This document shows positions 30,757 to 39,139 of a stretch of DNA of 64,000 bases, one piece after another; position 1 is the first letter of the stretch; every line of letters begins with the position of its first letter. The notes below the pieces were generated by a model. It had not been told where the DNA came from and did no database searches. It saw nothing but the letters and a program-made list of their open reading frames with translations. The stretch comes from JBEBGV01 sp040081265 (GTDB lineage Bacteria > Acidobacteriota > Vicinamibacteria > Vicinamibacterales > UBA2999). The translations under genes and the position numbers were made by a program. Where the stretch lies: contig JBEBGV010000011.1 of NCBI GenBank assembly GCA_040081265.1, positions 26,355-90,354 of the forward strand, in the 5' to 3' direction.

Positions 30757-30764
30757 GGGCGCAG

Positions 30765-30770
30765 TATAGT
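30765..30770 (+). promoter_or_regulatory. -10 box (TATAGT) almost touching the start of the ABM gene
   Basis: TATAGT lies 7 nt before ATG 30778, with CCGACA 16 nt upstream (30743-30748) as a possible -35. Initiation about 7 nt after the -10 would make the mRNA begin at the start codon. It overlaps the 5' region of the divergent gene. Confidence 0.4.
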
Positions 30771-30777
30771 GCGAGGG

Positions 30778-31080
30778 ATGTTCACACTTCTGGTGCAGGT
30801 CGAGGTGAGACCGGAGTGTCTCGACGACTTCGCACAGGCGGCCACTGAGAACGCACGTGCGTCAGTTCGACTCGATCGCGGTTGCCTGCGCTTCGATGTG
30901 CTTCAGTCGATCGATGCGCCGACCAGGTGGGTGTTCTACGAGGCCTATTCCAATCAGGCCGCATGGGAGCAGCACCGGCTGTCGCCACACTTCGTCGCCT
31001 ACAAGGCAGTTGCGGATCGCGCGCTGGTTTCCAGGGTGGCGACCCGGCTGTCACCGGTCGTGGTCACGGACGCGTCATAG
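30778..31080 (+). CDS. Antibiotic biosynthesis monooxygenase (ABM)-like protein
   Basis: A 100-residue alpha/beta ferredoxin-like protein with the ABM pattern VQVEVRPECLDDFAQAATENARASV, RFDVLQSIDAPTRWVFYEAYSNQAAWEQHRLSPHFVAYK. It resembles LsrG/YgiN-type quinol monooxygenases, so it may act on small quinones or aldehydes, but substrate is open. The ATG is chosen because it gives this domain; in-frame codons extend upstream without a start of good quality. Function inferred from family only. Confidence 0.8.
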   Translation: MFTLLVQVEVRPECLDDFAQAATENARASVRLDRGCLRFDVLQSIDAPTRWVFYEAYSNQAAWEQHRLSPHFVAYKAVADRALVSRVATRLSPVVVTDAS

Positions 31081-31181
31081 AGAAGGGGCGGGGTGTCAGA
31101 GCATGCAGCCCGGGCGACGGGCATCTGACCAACCCACGCCTCGAAATCTAACTGGGCGAGCGACTTAGCGGCGGTCGCTGA

Positions 31182-31235
31182 TTGGTCGCCTCGACGCTTT
31201 GCCTTATAATGCCGATAAGAGATTCAACGTCTCTT
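31182..31235 (+). promoter_or_regulatory. sigma-70 promoter of clpC with inverted repeat at +1
   Basis: TTGGTC (31182-31187) and a perfect TATAAT (31205-31210) are spaced by 17 bp, so transcription should begin near 31217. There a perfect inverted repeat starts: AAGAGA (31217-31222), a 7-nt spacer, TCTCTT (31230-31235). The repeat sits where a repressor would block initiation. It does not look like a CIRCE or CtsR operator. Confidence 0.75.
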
Positions 31236-31257
31236 CACACTAATCAGGCGGGCCTGG

Positions 31258-33693
31258 ATGTTCGAACGCTACACGGAAAGGGCGCGACGGGTTCTGTTCT
31301 TTGCCCGCTATGAGGCCAGCCAGCTCGGCAGCATCTCCATTGAGACCGAGCACCTTCTGCTTGGCCTGATTCGCGAAGGCAAGGGGCTGACCAGCCGTAT
31401 TTTCGCCCGCTCACACCTCTCTCTCGAGAATATCCGGAAGGAAATCGAAGGCCGGACGGTGTTCCGGGAAAAGGTGTCGACCTCGGTCGAGATCCCTTTT
31501 AGCGCCGAAACCAAGCGGGTGCTGCAGTTTGCGGCCGAAGAAGCGGACCGTTTGCTGCACAACTACATCGGCACCGAGCACCTCCTGCTCGGTATCCTCC
31601 GCGAGGAGCGTTCGGTGGCGGCTTCCATCCTGATGGAAAAGGGGATGCGCCTCCACACCGTCCGAGAGGACATCGTCCAGCTGCTCAACGAGAAGACGAC
31701 GTTGACCCGGGTGAAGGAGACGCCCCTGCTCGCCGAGTTCAGCCGAGACCTGACCGAGGCGGCGATGAAGAATCAGCTCGACCCCCTGGTCGGGCGCGAC
31801 TACGAGCTCGAGCGGGTGCAGCAGGTGCTCTGCCGCCGGACCAAGAACAACGCCGTCCTGATCGGCGAGCCCGGTGTTGGCAAGACCGCTATCGTCGAAG
31901 GTCTGGCGCAGAAGATTGTCTATGGGGACGTGCCGCATTTCCTGGCGGACAAGCGTCTTCTCGCCCTCGACATTTCCCTCATCGTGGCCGGTACCAAGTA
32001 CCGCGGGCAGTTCGAGGAACGCCTGAAAGCCATCATGAAGGAGCTGACCGAGAACCCCAACATCATCGTGTTCATCGACGAGCTCCATACGTTGGTCGGA
32101 GCCGGATCTGCCGAAGGGTCGCTCGACGCGGCCAATATCCTGAAGCCCGCGCTGTCACGAGGCGAGATTCGCTGCATCGGCGCGACGACTCCAACGGAGT
32201 ACCGGAAGTACATCGAGAAGGACCGCTCCCTGGAACGCCGCTTCCAGGCGATCAAGGTCGATCCGCCTGCCGAGAAGGAGACGATTGAGATCCTGATGGG
32301 CGTGAAGGATCGCTACGAGCAGTTCCATCACGTTGAATACACGCGTGAGGCGATCGAAGCTGCCGTCTATCAATCGAGCCGCTACATCACCGACCGGTTC
32401 CTGCCCGACAAGGCCATCGACCTCGTCGACGAGGCGGGAGCACGAGCGAAGCTGAAAGAAGCGGGCTACAGCGAGGAATTCGGAGAGATCAACAAGAGCA
32501 TCCGTGTGGCGGTTGAGCGCATGGAGCAGGCGGTTTCCCAGAAGGATTTCGAGACGGCCCAGCGCGCCAGGGAAGAAGAGCTGTCGGCGCGCGAGAACCT
32601 GCAGTTCGTTCGTGAGAAGTTCGACGTGAAGTCCAGCACGCGCAAGGTCGTCGTCGGCAAGGCGGACATCGACGAGGTCGTGTCGAAGTGGACCGGTGTG
32701 CCGATTGCCTCGATCAACCAGGACGAGGGTGACAAGCTCCTGAGGATGGAGGCGGACCTGCACCGTCGCGTGGTCAGCCAGGAGACGGCCATCTCCGCGC
32801 TGTCGCGGGCCATTCGCCGTTCGCGCGCTGGATTGAAGAACCCGAACCGGCCGACCGGAAGCTTTATCTTCCTGGGGCCAACTGGCGTCGGCAAGACTGA
32901 ACTCGCGCGGGCGCTGGCCAACTTCCTGTTCGGCAGCGACAACGCCCTGATTCGCTTCGACATGTCCGAGTACATGGAGAAGCACTCGGTCTCGAAGCTG
33001 ATCGGGTCACCGCCCGGGTATGTCGGCCACGAAGAAGGTGGTCAGCTGACCGAGAAGGTCAAGCGGAACCCGTACTCAGTGGTGCTGCTGGACGAAATTG
33101 AGAAGGCGCATCCCGACATCTTCAACATCCTGCTGCAGGTCTTCGAAGACGGGCACCTGACCGACGGGCTGGGGAATCGGGTCAATTTCAAGAACACCAT
33201 CATCATCATGACGTCGAACATCGGTGCCCGCTTCATTCAGAAGAAGGCGTCGATGGGCTTCCAGGCCAGCGATGTCGGCGCGATCGACAAGAACGTCAAC
33301 GACATGGTGCTTGGGGAGGTCAAGCGGACCTTCAACCCCGAGTTCATCAACCGTATCGACGAGATCATCGTGTTCGAGGCGCTGACCGACGATGATCTGC
33401 GCCGGATCATGAGCCTGCTCCTGGAGCAGCTGAACACGAACCTGGCCGATCGCCGCATGAAGGTCATCCTGTCGCCCGAGGTGGTCGACTGGATCATCGA
33501 CATCACGTGCAAGGACCGTTCGTATGGCGCCCGGCCGTTGCGGCGCGCCATCCAGCGGTACGTCGAGGATCCGCTCTCGGAAGAGCTCATCCGCGGGCAC
33601 CTGCGCGATGGCGAAATTGAGGTATTCCTCGAGGGCGGCCAGATTTCCTACCGTCCAGCCGGCGAACTGACAGGCGGGCGGCGGCTCTCCTGA
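31258..33693 (+). CDS. clpC: ClpC-type AAA+ ATPase (Clp unfoldase)
   Basis: 811 residues. Two Clp_N repeats (1-145) are followed by AAA-1 with Walker A GEPGVGKT, Walker B VFIDELH, then a UVR-like coiled motif (QKDFETAQRAREEELSARENL) that is typical of ClpC, and AAA-2 with GPTGVGKT, LLDEIEKAHPD and the C-terminal D2-small domain. It unfolds substrates for ClpP; ClpP is not in the window. A sigma-70 promoter with an adjacent inverted repeat is upstream and a 7-bp hairpin terminator follows, so this is a monocistronic unit. There is no McsA/McsB neighbour, unlike Firmicutes. Confidence 0.95.
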   Translation: MFERYTERARRVLFFARYEASQLGSISIETEHLLLGLIREGKGLTSRIFARSHLSLENIRKEIEGRTVFREKVSTSVEIPFSAETKRVLQFAAEEADRLLHNYIGTEHLLLGILREERSVAASILMEKGMRLHTVREDIVQLLNEKTTLTRVKETPLLAEFSRDLTEAAMKNQLDPLVGRDYELERVQQVLCRRTKNNAVLIGEPGVGKTAIVEGLAQKIVYGDVPHFLADKRLLALDISLIVAGTKYRGQFEERLKAIMKELTENPNIIVFIDELHTLVGAGSAEGSLDAANILKPALSRGEIRCIGATTPTEYRKYIEKDRSLERRFQAIKVDPPAEKETIEILMGVKDRYEQFHHVEYTREAIEAAVYQSSRYITDRFLPDKAIDLVDEAGARAKLKEAGYSEEFGEINKSIRVAVERMEQAVSQKDFETAQRAREEELSARENLQFVREKFDVKSSTRKVVVGKADIDEVVSKWTGVPIASINQDEGDKLLRMEADLHRRVVSQETAISALSRAIRRSRAGLKNPNRPTGSFIFLGPTGVGKTELARALANFLFGSDNALIRFDMSEYMEKHSVSKLIGSPPGYVGHEEGGQLTEKVKRNPYSVVLLDEIEKAHPDIFNILLQVFEDGHLTDGLGNRVNFKNTIIIMTSNIGARFIQKKASMGFQASDVGAIDKNVNDMVLGEVKRTFNPEFINRIDEIIVFEALTDDDLRRIMSLLLEQLNTNLADRRMKVILSPEVVDWIIDITCKDRSYGARPLRRAIQRYVEDPLSEELIRGHLRDGEIEVFLEGGQISYRPAGELTGGRRLS

Positions 33694-33732
33694 GCCGACC
33701 GGGCCCATCCAGCCCCAATTTCCGCCCTGTCA

Positions 33733-33752
33733 GGACCGGAGCCAACCGGTCC
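33733..33752 (+). terminator. Hairpin downstream of clpC
   Basis: GGACCGG (33733-33739) pairs with CCGGTCC (33746-33752) across a 6-nt loop, 40 bp after the clpC stop and upstream of bamA. No U-run follows, so it may be a weak or Rho-assisted terminator. Confidence 0.5.
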
Positions 33753-33786
33753 GTGACTTCGTGCGTCATATCCGCAGTCGGTTCAG

Positions 33787-33792
33787 TAAAAT
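33787..33792 (+). promoter_or_regulatory. -10-like box (TAAAAT) of bamA
   Basis: TAAAAT ends 14 nt before ATG 33807. No clear -35 at 17 bp spacing, and no strong Shine-Dalgarno between it and the ATG. Another candidate for a near-leaderless transcript. Confidence 0.35.
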
Positions 33793-33806
33793 AGGCCCAC
33801 TAAGAC

Positions 33807-36602
33807 ATGCGCACTCCACCCTTCGGCCTCCGGGCCCTGATCGCGTCCACGGTTCTACTCGGCGCGACGGCGGTCGGAGCGCAGACCCCTGCCCCGGCTC
33901 CCGTCCCCGCCGCCGCGACGGGGACCAATCCGTCAACGGTCTGTGGCCTGCCGATTCCGGCCCCTGCCGCGCTCCCGCCGGCTGACTCGCCGCCGGTGAT
34001 CTTCCAGATCGTTCCCTGCTTTGCCGCGCAGGGGAACACCTCAACGGTCGAGCCCGAGACGTATCTGTTCTACATCCGGCTCCGGCCCAGCCTGCCCTCG
34101 CAGGCGCGATGGGTGCCATATGACGATGCGGCCGAGAACCTGATCAAGGAAGACTTCGCCCGCCTGTGGGCCACCAACTTCCTCGATGACCTGTCGATCG
34201 AGACCTCGGACTACGTGTTCAGCAACGGGGTGGTGGGCAAGCTGATCGTCTACAACCTCGAGGAGCGTGAGCGGGTCAAGGTGGTCGACTATCAGGGGTC
34301 GAAAGAGATCGACCGCACCAAGATCCAGGAACAGCTGACCGAGCGCGGGATCGAGCTTCGTCTCGACTCGTTCGTCGACGCCGGCGCGATTCGACGCGTG
34401 GAAACCGTGTTGCGCGAGATGATGGCGTCAAAAGGCTTCTCAAACGCCGAGGTGACCCACAAGACCACCCCGGTCGCGGGCGGACCCAAACTCGTCAACG
34501 TGACGTTCACCGTCAGCGAGGGGCCGAAGATCCGTATCCGTCGCATCGACTTTGTCGGGAACACGGCTGTGAACGACGGCCCGCTGCAGCGAGCGCTCAA
34601 GGAGAACAAGCCGAAAGGCATCCTGTCGTTCATCACCGGTGGGGGCACGTACAAGGAAGACAAGTTCGAGGAAGACGCGGATCGGGTCACCGAGTACTAC
34701 CGCAATCGGGGGTACGCGCGTGTGCGCGTTGGCCAGCCCGAACTCAAGACGCTGGTGGACGAGAAGGACGGGAAGACGCGCTGGGTGGAGTTGCGGATTC
34801 CGGTGACCGAAGGCCCGCGGTACAAGGTGGGCGAGTTCGACTTCGACGGCAACACCGTGCTCAAGGCGGATGTGCTCCGGACGCTCTTCAAGGTCAAGGC
34901 CGGCGACTGGTACAGCGAGAAGGAAGTTCGGGATGGCCTGCGAAAGGCGCAGGAGGCCTATGGTGGCGGCGGTTACATGGAGTTCACCGGCGCCCCGGAT
35001 CTGAAGTTCAAGAACGACGGCATCGAAACCGAGGCCGACGCCAGCGTACCTGCCGCCCTGCTGGCGGCCGACGATGTGATCAACCCGGTGGTTGACGTGA
35101 CGATGCGCCTGCAGGAAGGCAAGCAGTACTTCGTCAATCGAATCACGTTCACCGGCAACTCGACCACCCGCGACAATGTCATTCGCCGCGAACTTCGCCT
35201 GGTCGAAGGCGGCTTGTTCAACACGGAAGCCCTGAAGTTCAGCGTGAGACGTCTGAATCAGCTGGGCTACTTCAAGCCGCTTGAAGGTAACGACAAAGAC
35301 ACCAAGGTCGACAAGACGCCCGGTCGAGACAATGCAGTCGACGTCACGATGAGGGTAGAAGAGCAGAACCGCAATCAGCTCACCTTCGGCGCCGGGATGT
35401 CGCAGTACGAGGGCTTCTTCGGACAGCTCGGTTTTCAGACGTCCAACTTCCTCGGACGCGGTGAAAGCCTCACGCTGAACATGACGGCCGGCTCGCGGTC
35501 GCAGAACTACCAGCTGTCATTCACCGAGCCGTTCCTGTTCGACCGCAACATGACCGGTGGGTTCGACCTCCACAAGCGGTCGCTCCAGTACATCGGCTAC
35601 TACACCCAGAAGTCGACGGGCGGGAACCTTCAGTTCGGCTTCCCGGTCGCCGACTTCGCGCGGATGTTCATGACCTACTCGTTCGAGAAGGTCCAGGTGG
35701 CTGACCTGAACGAGGCGCTCATCGACCCGTCATGCGCGACGACGGGTACGTGCTCGACGATTTCGCTGGCATCGCTGAACCAGCTCACGCCTGAGCAGGT
35801 CCAGCTGGTGCGGCGGAACCCGTTTGTCTACGACTCGCTGCTGATCGGAGAAGGCGGCGCCAGGACGATCAGCAAGATCACCCCGAGCATCGTGCACAAC
35901 ACGATCGATAATCCCATCTTCCCGGGGCAGGGTACGCGGCTCACCGCGTCATTCGACTTGGCCGGCCTGGGGGGAAACACCAGCTACTACAAGCCGTCGG
36001 TCGAAGGAATCTGGTACAAGCGGCACACGTCGCGGACCTCGATCGGGTTCCGTGGGCAGGTGCAGTACGTCGCGCCCTACGGGAGCACCGACTCCCTGCC
36101 GATTTTCGAACGCCTGACACTTGGCGGCGAGTACAGCGTGCGCGGCTATGACATCCGTTCGATTGGCCCGACGGTGCCTGATTCGCTCGTCGTCCTGGGC
36201 GGTAACAAGAGCCTGCTCTTCAACGCGGAATACCTGATCACCATCGCCGGACCGGTGCGCCTGATTCTGTTCTACGACGCGGGCCAGGTGCGTGACCTGG
36301 GTCAGGCGTTCACGTGGAACGAAGACGTGCTGCGCGTGGACTACCCGACGAGTCCGCTGGTCGGCCCATCGTCGTCCGTGCTGGTCGATCCGTCGGCTCC
36401 AGGGCCAACGACGAAGGTGATCGGAAGGAGCAGCGCCTTCAAGACGTCTACCGGCGCCGAGATTCGTTTCTTCATGCCGGTGCTGAACGTGCCGTTCCGG
36501 CTGATTTTTGCCGCGAACCCGCAACGCGCCGGCGTGCTGACCAACAACCTGGAGCCGGCGAAGGGAATGACCTTCCGCTTCGCGGTGGGTTCGACGTTCT
36601 AG
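33807..36602 (+). CDS. bamA: Outer membrane protein assembly factor BamA
   Basis: 931 residues with signal peptide (cleavage near AVGA-QTP), a Pro/Ala linker and an unusual N-terminal insert around residues 40-95, then POTRA repeats (FARLWATNFLDDLSIETS..., IRIRRIDFVGNTAVNDGPL, YKVGEFDFDGNTVLKADVLRTLF, YFVNRITFTGNSTTRDNVIRRELRL) and the C-terminal Omp85 barrel. The barrel shows GGEYSVRGYDIRSIGP, the conserved VRGY/F loop motif, and ends MTFRFAVGSTF with a terminal aromatic. BamA inserts beta-barrel proteins, such as the small barrel at 1.6-2.0 kb. It opens the bamA-lipoprotein-skp-fabZ/lpxA envelope block, similar in order to the classical cluster but without lpxD. Confidence 0.95.
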   Translation: MRTPPFGLRALIASTVLLGATAVGAQTPAPAPVPAAATGTNPSTVCGLPIPAPAALPPADSPPVIFQIVPCFAAQGNTSTVEPETYLFYIRLRPSLPSQARWVPYDDAAENLIKEDFARLWATNFLDDLSIETSDYVFSNGVVGKLIVYNLEERERVKVVDYQGSKEIDRTKIQEQLTERGIELRLDSFVDAGAIRRVETVLREMMASKGFSNAEVTHKTTPVAGGPKLVNVTFTVSEGPKIRIRRIDFVGNTAVNDGPLQRALKENKPKGILSFITGGGTYKEDKFEEDADRVTEYYRNRGYARVRVGQPELKTLVDEKDGKTRWVELRIPVTEGPRYKVGEFDFDGNTVLKADVLRTLFKVKAGDWYSEKEVRDGLRKAQEAYGGGGYMEFTGAPDLKFKNDGIETEADASVPAALLAADDVINPVVDVTMRLQEGKQYFVNRITFTGNSTTRDNVIRRELRLVEGGLFNTEALKFSVRRLNQLGYFKPLEGNDKDTKVDKTPGRDNAVDVTMRVEEQNRNQLTFGAGMSQYEGFFGQLGFQTSNFLGRGESLTLNMTAGSRSQNYQLSFTEPFLFDRNMTGGFDLHKRSLQYIGYYTQKSTGGNLQFGFPVADFARMFMTYSFEKVQVADLNEALIDPSCATTGTCSTISLASLNQLTPEQVQLVRRNPFVYDSLLIGEGGARTISKITPSIVHNTIDNPIFPGQGTRLTASFDLAGLGGNTSYYKPSVEGIWYKRHTSRTSIGFRGQVQYVAPYGSTDSLPIFERLTLGGEYSVRGYDIRSIGPTVPDSLVVLGGNKSLLFNAEYLITIAGPVRLILFYDAGQVRDLGQAFTWNEDVLRVDYPTSPLVGPSSSVLVDPSAPGPTTKVIGRSSAFKTSTGAEIRFFMPVLNVPFRLIFAANPQRAGVLTNNLEPAKGMTFRFAVGSTF

Positions 36603-36610
36603 GTCCGGTC

Positions 36611-37024
36611 TTACTTGTGTTCGACCACGAGGGTGTAGCTGGTGGGTTCGGTCAGTCGTCCGGTGTCATAGGCGCGGACGCAGAATGCGCCCGCCGTCTG
36701 CGCGCTGCCAACGATCGTCCGCCCCTCGGAGGCTAGGTCGTTGGAAATGACCACCTGACAAGTCTCGAACTGGGTGCTCCAGGTGCCGAGTGAGATTCCG
36801 ATTGGAATCGTGTTGTCGGGGCTGACAGCGGTCAGCGTGGCGGTGACGGCGGCAGGTGTGCCGACCACAAATGGATGCGTGATCGCACCGTTGATCGTCA
36901 GGGTTCCCGAGAAGCTCTCGGTGATGACGGGTACCTCGGGGGTAGGAGCGGTCGGCGCGTCGTCGCAACCGACAAATAACAGCGTGGTGCACAGAACGGC
37001 GACACCAAAGAAGGCTCGGGACAT
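36611..37024 (-). CDS. Predicted lipoprotein of unknown function
   Basis: From ATG 37024 (CAGGAG upstream) there is a 137-residue product with a lipoprotein signal ending LLFVGC, so Cys20 would be lipidated. The mature part is a Thr/Pro-rich linker followed by a single beta-sandwich-like domain (ESFSGTLTINGAITHPFVV..., GISLGTWSTQFETCQVVI, AGAFCVRAYDTGRLTEPTSYTLVVEH). Two cysteines in the domain could form a disulfide. It is antisense to, and sandwiched between, bamA and skp. A longer minus-strand frame upstream to 37522 is an antisense shadow of skp. Confidence 0.65.
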   Translation of the reverse strand: MSRAFFGVAVLCTTLLFVGCDDAPTAPTPEVPVITESFSGTLTINGAITHPFVVGTPAAVTATLTAVSPDNTIPIGISLGTWSTQFETCQVVISNDLASEGRTIVGSAQTAGAFCVRAYDTGRLTEPTSYTLVVEHK

Positions 37025-37064
37025 GAACGGATGCTCCTGACGCAATGCGGGTCTCGACCAAATC

Positions 37065-37093
37065 TTACTTGCCCGGGAGAACTGGAGTAAAAT
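37065..37093 (+). promoter_or_regulatory. Promoter of skp that fixes the start codon
   Basis: TTACTT (37065-37070) and TAAAAT (37088-37093) have a 17-nt spacer. Initiation would be near 37100, after the ATG at 37095, so translation must start further down at ATG 37125, which has AAGGGA (37110-37115) as ribosome-binding site. Confidence 0.5.
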
Positions 37094-37124
37094 CATGCAC
37101 TTGTCTATGAAGGGATTGACTCGA

Positions 37125-37820
37125 ATGAGAGGTTTTGCTGCGGCCGCGCTTGGCCTGTTGTTGTCCGCCCCCGCATTCGCCCAGGCGCCAGCTGCGCCTG
37201 CCCCGGCGGCCCCTCGTCCGGCAGCCCCCGCGGGCCAGCCGACACCCGCGGCTGCGCCGGCCCCGCCTCCAGCGCCTGCGCCGTTTCCCGAGGGTGCCAA
37301 GTACGCCTTCGTGAACATCCAGCGCATCGCCAACGAGTCGGCCGAAGGCAAGGTCGCCACCGCCCGCATCAACGCGCTCGTCGTGAGGAAGCAGGCGGAA
37401 GGTGCTGAGCGGACCAAACAGCTCCAGGCCGCGCAGCAGAAGCTCGATGCCGGCGGCAGCGTGCTGAACGACAACGCGCGCGCGACGCTGCAGAAGGAGA
37501 TCGATCGGCTGACGGTCGACATTCAACGCTTCAACGAGGACGCGCAGGAAGAAGTGACGGCGCTGCAGAACGAGGCGCAGGGCGACTTCCAGGCCAAGCT
37601 CATCCCGATCATCCAGCTGGTTGCACGCGAGAAGAATCTCTTCGCGGTCTTCAGTGCGGCGGACAGCGGGGTGGTCTGGGGCGATCCCGGTCTCGATATC
37701 AGCGCCGATGTCATCAAACGGTTTGACGCCGCCAACCCGGCTCCGGCCGCCGCGGCACCACGTCCGGCGCCCGCTGCACCAGCCGCGCCCCGGCCGGCCG
37801 CACCAGCAACGCCGCGTTAG
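37125..37820 (+). CDS. skp: Skp/OmpH-family periplasmic chaperone
   Basis: With start ATG 37125 the 231-residue protein has a clean signal peptide (MRGFAAAALGLLLSAPAFA), a long Pro/Ala linker (about 20-55) and an OmpH domain: FVNIQRIANESAEGKVATARINALVV, then a long coiled coil (QAEGAERTKQLQAAQQKLDAGG...EIDRLTVDIQRFNEDAQEEV) typical of Skp tentacles and the C-terminal NLFAVFSAADSGVVWGDPGLDISADVIKRFD. Earlier ATGs at 37095 and 37107 are possible but lie upstream of, or within, the predicted transcription start. Skp carries unfolded barrel proteins to BamA. A long Ala/Pro-rich tail (about 205-231) is unusual. Confidence 0.85.
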   Translation: MRGFAAAALGLLLSAPAFAQAPAAPAPAAPRPAAPAGQPTPAAAPAPPPAPAPFPEGAKYAFVNIQRIANESAEGKVATARINALVVRKQAEGAERTKQLQAAQQKLDAGGSVLNDNARATLQKEIDRLTVDIQRFNEDAQEEVTALQNEAQGDFQAKLIPIIQLVAREKNLFAVFSAADSGVVWGDPGLDISADVIKRFDAANPAPAAAAPRPAPAAPAAPRPAAPATPR

Positions 37821-37867
37821 CATCACGGAACGGCGTGGCGCCGTTCCGATAGACAGGGGAAGGGCGA

Positions 37868-39139
37868 GTGCCGTTCCCCTGCACCGCCTTCATGAATCTT
37901 CCGGCTCTCCTCGATCGCATCTCGTACCGCTATCCGTCCAGGCTGATTGACGTCGTCGACGAGCACGAGGTCGGCGCGCGCATCGTGGCGTTCAAAAACG
38001 TCAGCGTCAGCGAGGACTACTTCCAGGGCCACTTCCCCCGCACGCCGCTCATGCCCGCTGTCCTGATGGTGGAGGCGCTGACGCAGGCTGCTGCCGTGCT
38101 GATGCTGGAGCGGTCCGAGCTCCCTCACGCGCGAGTCTGGCTCCGGGGAGTGAACAACGCCAAGTTCCGGAAACAGGTCGTGCCCGGGGATCGTCTGCGG
38201 CTCGAGGTACATCTGGGGCGCTGTCGGTCGCGGCTCGGAAAGGCACAGGCCACGGCCTACATCGACGGCAATGTGGTGGCCGAGGCCGAGTTGATCCTGG
38301 CGGTCGACACCAGTGCGCCACTCATCGACCCCCGTGCGACGGTGCACCCGAATGCCGTAATCGGGGCCGGCACGACCATCGGCCCCAACTGCACCATCGG
38401 CCCGAACGTGCGCATCGGCCGCGATTGCCGCATTGGCGCTTCTGTGGTCATTGACGGCGTGACGTCCATCGGCGACGGGACGCAGATCTTCCCCATGGCC
38501 TCCATTGGCCTGGCGCCACAGGACCTGAAGTACAGAGGCGAACCGACGCGTCTGACGATTGGCCAGCGGAACGTCTTCCGCGAGTTCGTCACGATCAACC
38601 GCGGCACCGAGGGTGGCGGCGGAGAGACGCAGATCGGCGACGACAACCTGTTCATGGCGTACGTGCACGTGGCTCATGACTGCCATGTTGGCAGCCACAC
38701 TATTTTCGGGCCACATGCCACGCTCGGCGGGCACGTCGCCGTCGAGGATCACTCCAACATCAGTGCCGGGTCGGCGGTGCACCAGTTCTGCCGCATCGGG
38801 CGGCACGGCTTCGTGGGCGGCTACTCCGTGGTCACCAAGGACGCGCTGCCGTTCGGCCGCACCATCGGAAGCAGGCCGGCCCGCATCTTCGGGGTCAACA
38901 CCATCGGACTGGCACGTCGTGGCTTCACGATGGACACGATTACCCAGTTGCGACAGGCGTACCGATATCTGCTCCAGTCCAAGCTGAATACCAGCCGGGC
39001 ACTGACCCAGATCGAGCAGGATCCGACGCTTGTGGCACCAGAGGTTCGTTACCTCGTCGACTTCATCCGCAGTTCAGTCAGGGGCGTCATCCTCAGGCGT
39101 CCGACCCGTCGTGCCGAGGAAGTGGTCGCGGACGAGTGA
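37868..39139 (+). CDS. FabZ-LpxA fusion: hydroxyacyl-ACP dehydratase plus UDP-GlcNAc acyltransferase
   Basis: A single 423-codon frame from GTG 37868 (AAGGG upstream; ATG 37892 is a possible alternative). Residues about 15-145 are FabZ with GHFPRTPLMPAVLMVEAL containing the catalytic His and Glu. After a very short junction (AVDTSAPLIDPRATVHPNAVIG) the left-handed beta helix of LpxA runs to residue about 345 with hexapeptide repeats, the catalytic-His segment VHVAHDCHVG and the GSAVHQFCRIGRHGFVGGYSVVTKD signature, then the LpxA C-terminal helices (LRQAYRYLLQSKLNTSRALTQ). FabZ makes the enoyl-ACP pool; LpxA transfers hydroxyacyl from ACP to UDP-GlcNAc, so they compete or channel the same substrate. 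LpxC-FabZ fusions are known in Bacteroidetes; FabZ-LpxA is less familiar to me. Confidence 0.9.
   Translation: MPFPCTAFMNLPALLDRISYRYPSRLIDVVDEHEVGARIVAFKNVSVSEDYFQGHFPRTPLMPAVLMVEALTQAAAVLMLERSELPHARVWLRGVNNAKFRKQVVPGDRLRLEVHLGRCRSRLGKAQATAYIDGNVVAEAELILAVDTSAPLIDPRATVHPNAVIGAGTTIGPNCTIGPNVRIGRDCRIGASVVIDGVTSIGDGTQIFPMASIGLAPQDLKYRGEPTRLTIGQRNVFREFVTINRGTEGGGGETQIGDDNLFMAYVHVAHDCHVGSHTIFGPHATLGGHVAVEDHSNISAGSAVHQFCRIGRHGFVGGYSVVTKDALPFGRTIGSRPARIFGVNTIGLARRGFTMDTITQLRQAYRYLLQSKLNTSRALTQIEQDPTLVAPEVRYLVDFIRSSVRGVILRRPTRRAEEVVADE

Noticed and set aside
31081..31257. Possible tRNA or small RNA before clpC
   Set aside because: No cloverleaf or CCA-like end; only the promoter and inverted repeat are supported.
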